From: CAYONP01 sp964405335
GTDB taxonomy: Bacteria; Armatimonadota; UBA10988
DNA: 64,000 nt
Assembly: GCA_964405335.1 (NCBI GenBank)
Contig: CAYONP010000001.1
Location: forward strand, 1 to 64,000
Direction of reading: 5' to 3'
In this document: positions 61,410-64,000 of the stretch, piece after piece
Position numbering within the stretch: position 1 is the stretch's first letter
Layout of the letters: each line of letters begins with the position of its first letter
Notes under the pieces: model-generated
What the model was told of the DNA's origin: nothing
What the model saw: only the letters and a program-made list of their open reading frames with translations
The model's database searches: none
Made by a program: the position numbers and the translations under genes

Positions 61410-63200
61410 ATGTCGCAGCGCAGCTTTCTTGGCGACGGCGTGGCCGGTGAGGTTTGGATCCTCGTCCAGGAGCAGCTCGCCGACGCCCTTAAGCTCGAAC
61501 TCCACACGCTCGATCCCGAGGGCGTCGACCTCTGCCCGCCGGCCGGGCTGTCGGCCTTCCGCCGGCTGCTGGACACCTCTCCCCGCGCCCGGAACGAAAT
61601 CCGCCATGAACGCCGGCAGCTCATTCGCCGCGCCGGCAAGACCGGCGGCCTGGTGGTCCGCCGTTCACGCACCGGCCGGGTGCGCTTCGCCGTGCCCATC
61701 TTCGCCGGCGGCGAGCACGTCGCCACGGTCACCGGCGGCGGCGTGCTGACCGAGCCCTACACCGCCGAGCAGCTCGACGCCATGGCCCAGCGCTTCGGTC
61801 TCGACCGCGCCGCGCTGGCCGCCGCCGCCGACGGCGTGCCGATGGCCACCACCGACCAGGTCGCCGCCGCCGGCCGGCTGATCCGCACGCTGCTCGAGCA
61901 GTTGATCCTCAACCTGCAGCTCCGCGAGCGGGCCGAGGTGGCCGCCGAGCGGCTCGAGCGGCTGGCCCAGGTCGGCGGGCTGGTCGCCGGCGGGCTCGAC
62001 ATCCTGCGCGTGCTCGACGCGGTGACCGAGGCGCTGCTGCACGTTACCGGCGGCCGGCAGGCGGTCGTCGCGCTGATCGACGACGTCGACGGCAGCCTGC
62101 GCATCCGCGCCGGCCGTGGCGTCGACGAGCAGTTCATGCGCCTGCGCCTGCGCCGCGACACGGGCCTGATGGGCCATGTCGCCAACACCGGCGAGCCGCT
62201 GCTGATCGACGACATGATCGCCGACCCGCGCAACGCCTATGGCGACCTCGATGTCGAGGCGGGCCGCCGCTCGATGATGTGCCGGCCGCTGATCTACCGC
62301 GACCGGGTGCTCGGCGTGATGGCCGTGTTCCACCCGAAGATCGGCCGGTTCAACCAGGAGGATCTGCGCGTGCTCGGCCTGTTCGCCGACTACGCCGCCA
62401 GCGCGGTGCGCAACGCGCAGCTCTACGAGCGGATGCGCCAGGCCTATCGCGAACTCGGTGGGCAGACCCGTCGGCTGCAGGAGGCGCAGGAGCAGCTCTT
62501 CCACTTCGACCGTTTGGCCGAGGTCGGGCGGCTCACCGGCGGCGCGGTGCACGATCTGCGCAACACGCTCGGCGGCATCATCGGCGTGGCCACCGCCATC
62601 CGCGACCACCTCGACTCGATGGACCGCGAGGAGATGCGCGAGATGCTCGCCGCGATCGCCGAAGAGGGCCTCAACATGCGCCAGACGCTCGAGGCGGTGC
62701 GGCAGTACGCTAAGCCGAGCCACCATGGCCGCGGCGCGCACTCGCTGCGGGCGATGATCGACGACGCGGTGCGGCTCCTGCAGTTCGATCCAGCCTTCGC
62801 TGACTTGCCGATCGAGGTCGAGTGCGCCGACGGGCTGGCCGTCCGGGTCGACCGCGATCGCTTCAAGCAGGTGCTGGTCAACCTGCTGCGCAACGGCGCC
62901 GAGGCGCTCGAGGGCGTGGACGATCGCGTGCCGCTGGTCCGGGTGGCGGCCCGCCGTGAGGGCGAGCAGGCGCAGGTCGCCGTCGAAGACAACGGCTGCG
63001 GCATCGCGCCGGGCGAACTGGCGCGCATCTGGGAGCCGTTCTACACCACCAAGGGCACCGCCGGCACCGGGCTCGGGCTGGACAACGTCAAAGCCATCAT
63101 CGAGGCCGACGGAGGGACCATCGACGTGGCCAGCCGCGAGCAGGTCGGAACGGTGTTCACCATCCGGCTGCCGCTGGTCGGGGAAGGAGTCGAGGCGTGA
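61410..63200 (+). CDS. Cytoplasmic sensor histidine kinase with PocR and GAF domains
   Basis: A 596-residue soluble kinase with no membrane helix. Residues about 10-155 are a PocR-type ligand domain (GVDLCPPAGLSAFRRLL, FAVPIFAGGEHVATVTGGGVLTEPYT), about 190-345 a GAF domain, then a short coiled coil, HisKA with His381 in GGAVHDLRNTLGGIIG, and HATPase with NLLRNGAEAL, DNGCGI and GTGLGLDNVK. PocR domains bind small hydrocarbon derivatives such as propanediol. No response regulator is adjacent. GGGAG lies 4 nt before ATG 61410. Confidence 0.92.
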   Translation: MSQRSFLGDGVAGEVWILVQEQLADALKLELHTLDPEGVDLCPPAGLSAFRRLLDTSPRARNEIRHERRQLIRRAGKTGGLVVRRSRTGRVRFAVPIFAGGEHVATVTGGGVLTEPYTAEQLDAMAQRFGLDRAALAAAADGVPMATTDQVAAAGRLIRTLLEQLILNLQLRERAEVAAERLERLAQVGGLVAGGLDILRVLDAVTEALLHVTGGRQAVVALIDDVDGSLRIRAGRGVDEQFMRLRLRRDTGLMGHVANTGEPLLIDDMIADPRNAYGDLDVEAGRRSMMCRPLIYRDRVLGVMAVFHPKIGRFNQEDLRVLGLFADYAASAVRNAQLYERMRQAYRELGGQTRRLQEAQEQLFHFDRLAEVGRLTGGAVHDLRNTLGGIIGVATAIRDHLDSMDREEMREMLAAIAEEGLNMRQTLEAVRQYAKPSHHGRGAHSLRAMIDDAVRLLQFDPAFADLPIEVECADGLAVRVDRDRFKQVLVNLLRNGAEALEGVDDRVPLVRVAARREGEQAQVAVEDNGCGIAPGELARIWEPFYTTKGTAGTGLGLDNVKAIIEADGGTIDVASREQVGTVFTIRLPLVGEGVEA

Positions 63201-64000
63201 TCCGCGCGCGAGTCATCGGCGCCACCGGCTATGGTGGCCTGGGCATCATCGAAGGCCTGCTGCGCCACCCACGGGCCGAGCTGGCCGGGCTCACCGCGCG
63301 GCAGGACGCCGGGCGGCGGATCGACGAGGTCTTTCCCCACCTGCGCGGCCTGTGCGACCTGGTGGTCGAGGCGCCCGGCGAGCCGACCGACGACCTGCCC
63401 GAGGTGGTCTTCTTCGCCACGCCGAACGGCGTCGCCATGCGCGAGGCCGGCGCCTGGCTCGAGCGCGGCGTGACGGTGATCGACTTCAGTGGCGACTTCC
63501 GCTTTGCCGACCCGGAGACCTACCGCCGCTGGTATGGCGCCGAGCACGCCGCGCCCGAGCTGCTGCCCCGCGCGGTCTATGGCCTGCCCGAGCTGTACCG
63601 CGAGCGGATCGCCGGCGCCGAGCTGATCGGCAACGTCGGTTGCTTCGTGGTCGGGGCGATTCTCGCCCTGGCGCCGGCGCTGCGGCACGGGCTGATCGAC
63701 CCGGCGACGGTGGTGGTCGACGGCAAGACCGGCATCTCGGGCGCCGGCAAAGCGGCCAAGCCGACGTTCCATTTCCCGCACCGCAACGAGCACGTCGAGG
63801 CCTATCGCATCGTCGAGCACCAGCACACGCCGGAGATTGAGGAGTATCTGAGCGACCAGGCAGGCCGGCCGGTCACGGTCACCTTCGTGCCGCACATCGT
63901 GCCGACCACGCGGGGCATCATCGACACCTGCTACGGCCAGCTCGTCGGCGCCGTCACGGCCGAGGCGGTGCGCGAGCTCTACCGCGAGTCCTATGCCAAC
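63197..64000 (+). CDS. argC: N-acetyl-gamma-glutamyl-phosphate reductase (3' end beyond the window)
   Basis: At least 268 residues of ArgC run off the right edge. The NADP-binding start VIGATGYGGLGIIEGLLRHP is followed by FFATPNGVAM and DFSGDFRF, and the active Cys149 is in LIGNVGCFVVGA (usually NPGCY). The GKTGISGAGK segment and HRNEHVEAYR follow. It reduces acetylglutamyl-phosphate in arginine synthesis. The start is GTG 63197, overlapping the kinase TGA by 4 nt (GTGA); I see no other arg gene before the edge. Confidence 0.95.
   Translation, partial: MIRARVIGATGYGGLGIIEGLLRHPRAELAGLTARQDAGRRIDEVFPHLRGLCDLVVEAPGEPTDDLPEVVFFATPNGVAMREAGAWLERGVTVIDFSGDFRFADPETYRRWYGAEHAAPELLPRAVYGLPELYRERIAGAELIGNVGCFVVGAILALAPALRHGLIDPATVVVDGKTGISGAGKAAKPTFHFPHRNEHVEAYRIVEHQHTPEIEEYLSDQAGRPVTVTFVPHIVPTTRGIIDTCYGQLVGAVTAEAVRELYRESYAN

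Overview
The window is about 70% G+C, with short intergenic gaps and many 4-nt start/stop overlaps (ATGA or GTGA). It looks like chromosomal core and accessory DNA of an uncultured bacterium. A diderm envelope is suggested by a TolC-like outer-membrane protein, several lipobox signal peptides, an Lnt-like protein and a bacterial alpha-2-macroglobulin. BshC points to bacillithiol as the low-molecular-weight thiol. I cannot fix the phylum from sequence alone; the mix (7TM-HD phosphodiesterase, orphan BMC shell protein, large exported glycoside hydrolase, many C-terminally degenerate enzymes) would suit a Planctomycetota-, Armatimonadota-, Hydrogenedentota- or Sumerlaeota-like lineage. No gene-free stretch exceeds 300 bases.

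Layout. 1-870: a RAYT transposase gene lies between tandem arrays of 26-bp GTAG-hairpin (REP-type) units. 865-6435 (minus): tRNA-Val, HIT protein, rpsU, yqeY, phoH, 7TM-HD protein, ybeY and dgkA form a tight run headed by a near-consensus promoter. 6500-7663 (minus): an exported FlgT/CsgG-like protein, divergent from 7783-8754 (plus), a DtxR/MntR-type regulator and a Trm112-like protein. 8790-8867: two more REP-type hairpins between convergent genes. 8860-24623 (minus): a roughly 16-kb gene string with a RibD-like reductase, an exported protein, a polytopic membrane protein, alpha-2-macroglobulin, VanW, two half-size EamA proteins, a catalytically degenerate Lnt-like protein, a degenerate MA-type peptidase with TPR region, MoaD, an alpha/beta hydrolase-propeller protein and an Ig-like protein. 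24739-30816 (plus): a CarH-like B12 photosensor module without DNA-binding domain, an unrecognised three-gene operon ending in a CPBP protease, BshC and GpsA. 30817-35787: a degenerate GDPD-like protein, two cysteine synthase paralogues and an incomplete Liv-type ABC system. 35913-41532 (plus): giant glycoside hydrolase, an orphan BMC-T shell protein and a Cys-cluster BNR protein. 41526-46766: enolase-superfamily enzyme, TolC-like protein, nucleosidase, Gfo/Idh dehydrogenase and M42 peptidase. 46782-52684 (plus): aroC, an exported SOD lipoprotein, an Ig-like lipoprotein, a membrane spermidine-synthase-like protein and a membrane protein. 52685-56008 (minus): thrC, metK and an SDR. 56138-64000: a hybrid histidine kinase with a dead Hpt domain, a separate intact Hpt protein, a TM/TPR protein (minus), a PocR-GAF histidine kinase and the 5' part of argC.

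Promoters are unusually readable for such G+C: eight sites fit TTGACA-N16/17-TATACT, several overlapping the stop codon of the gene before. The observations I rank highest are the orphan BMC-T protein with a pore-loop cysteine, the Wx9EH B12 photosensor without HTH, the REP elements whose GTAG foot supplies stop codons, the split Hpt arrangement, the set of pseudoenzymes (Lnt, GDPD, MA peptidase) and the phoH gene that appears to start at AUC.
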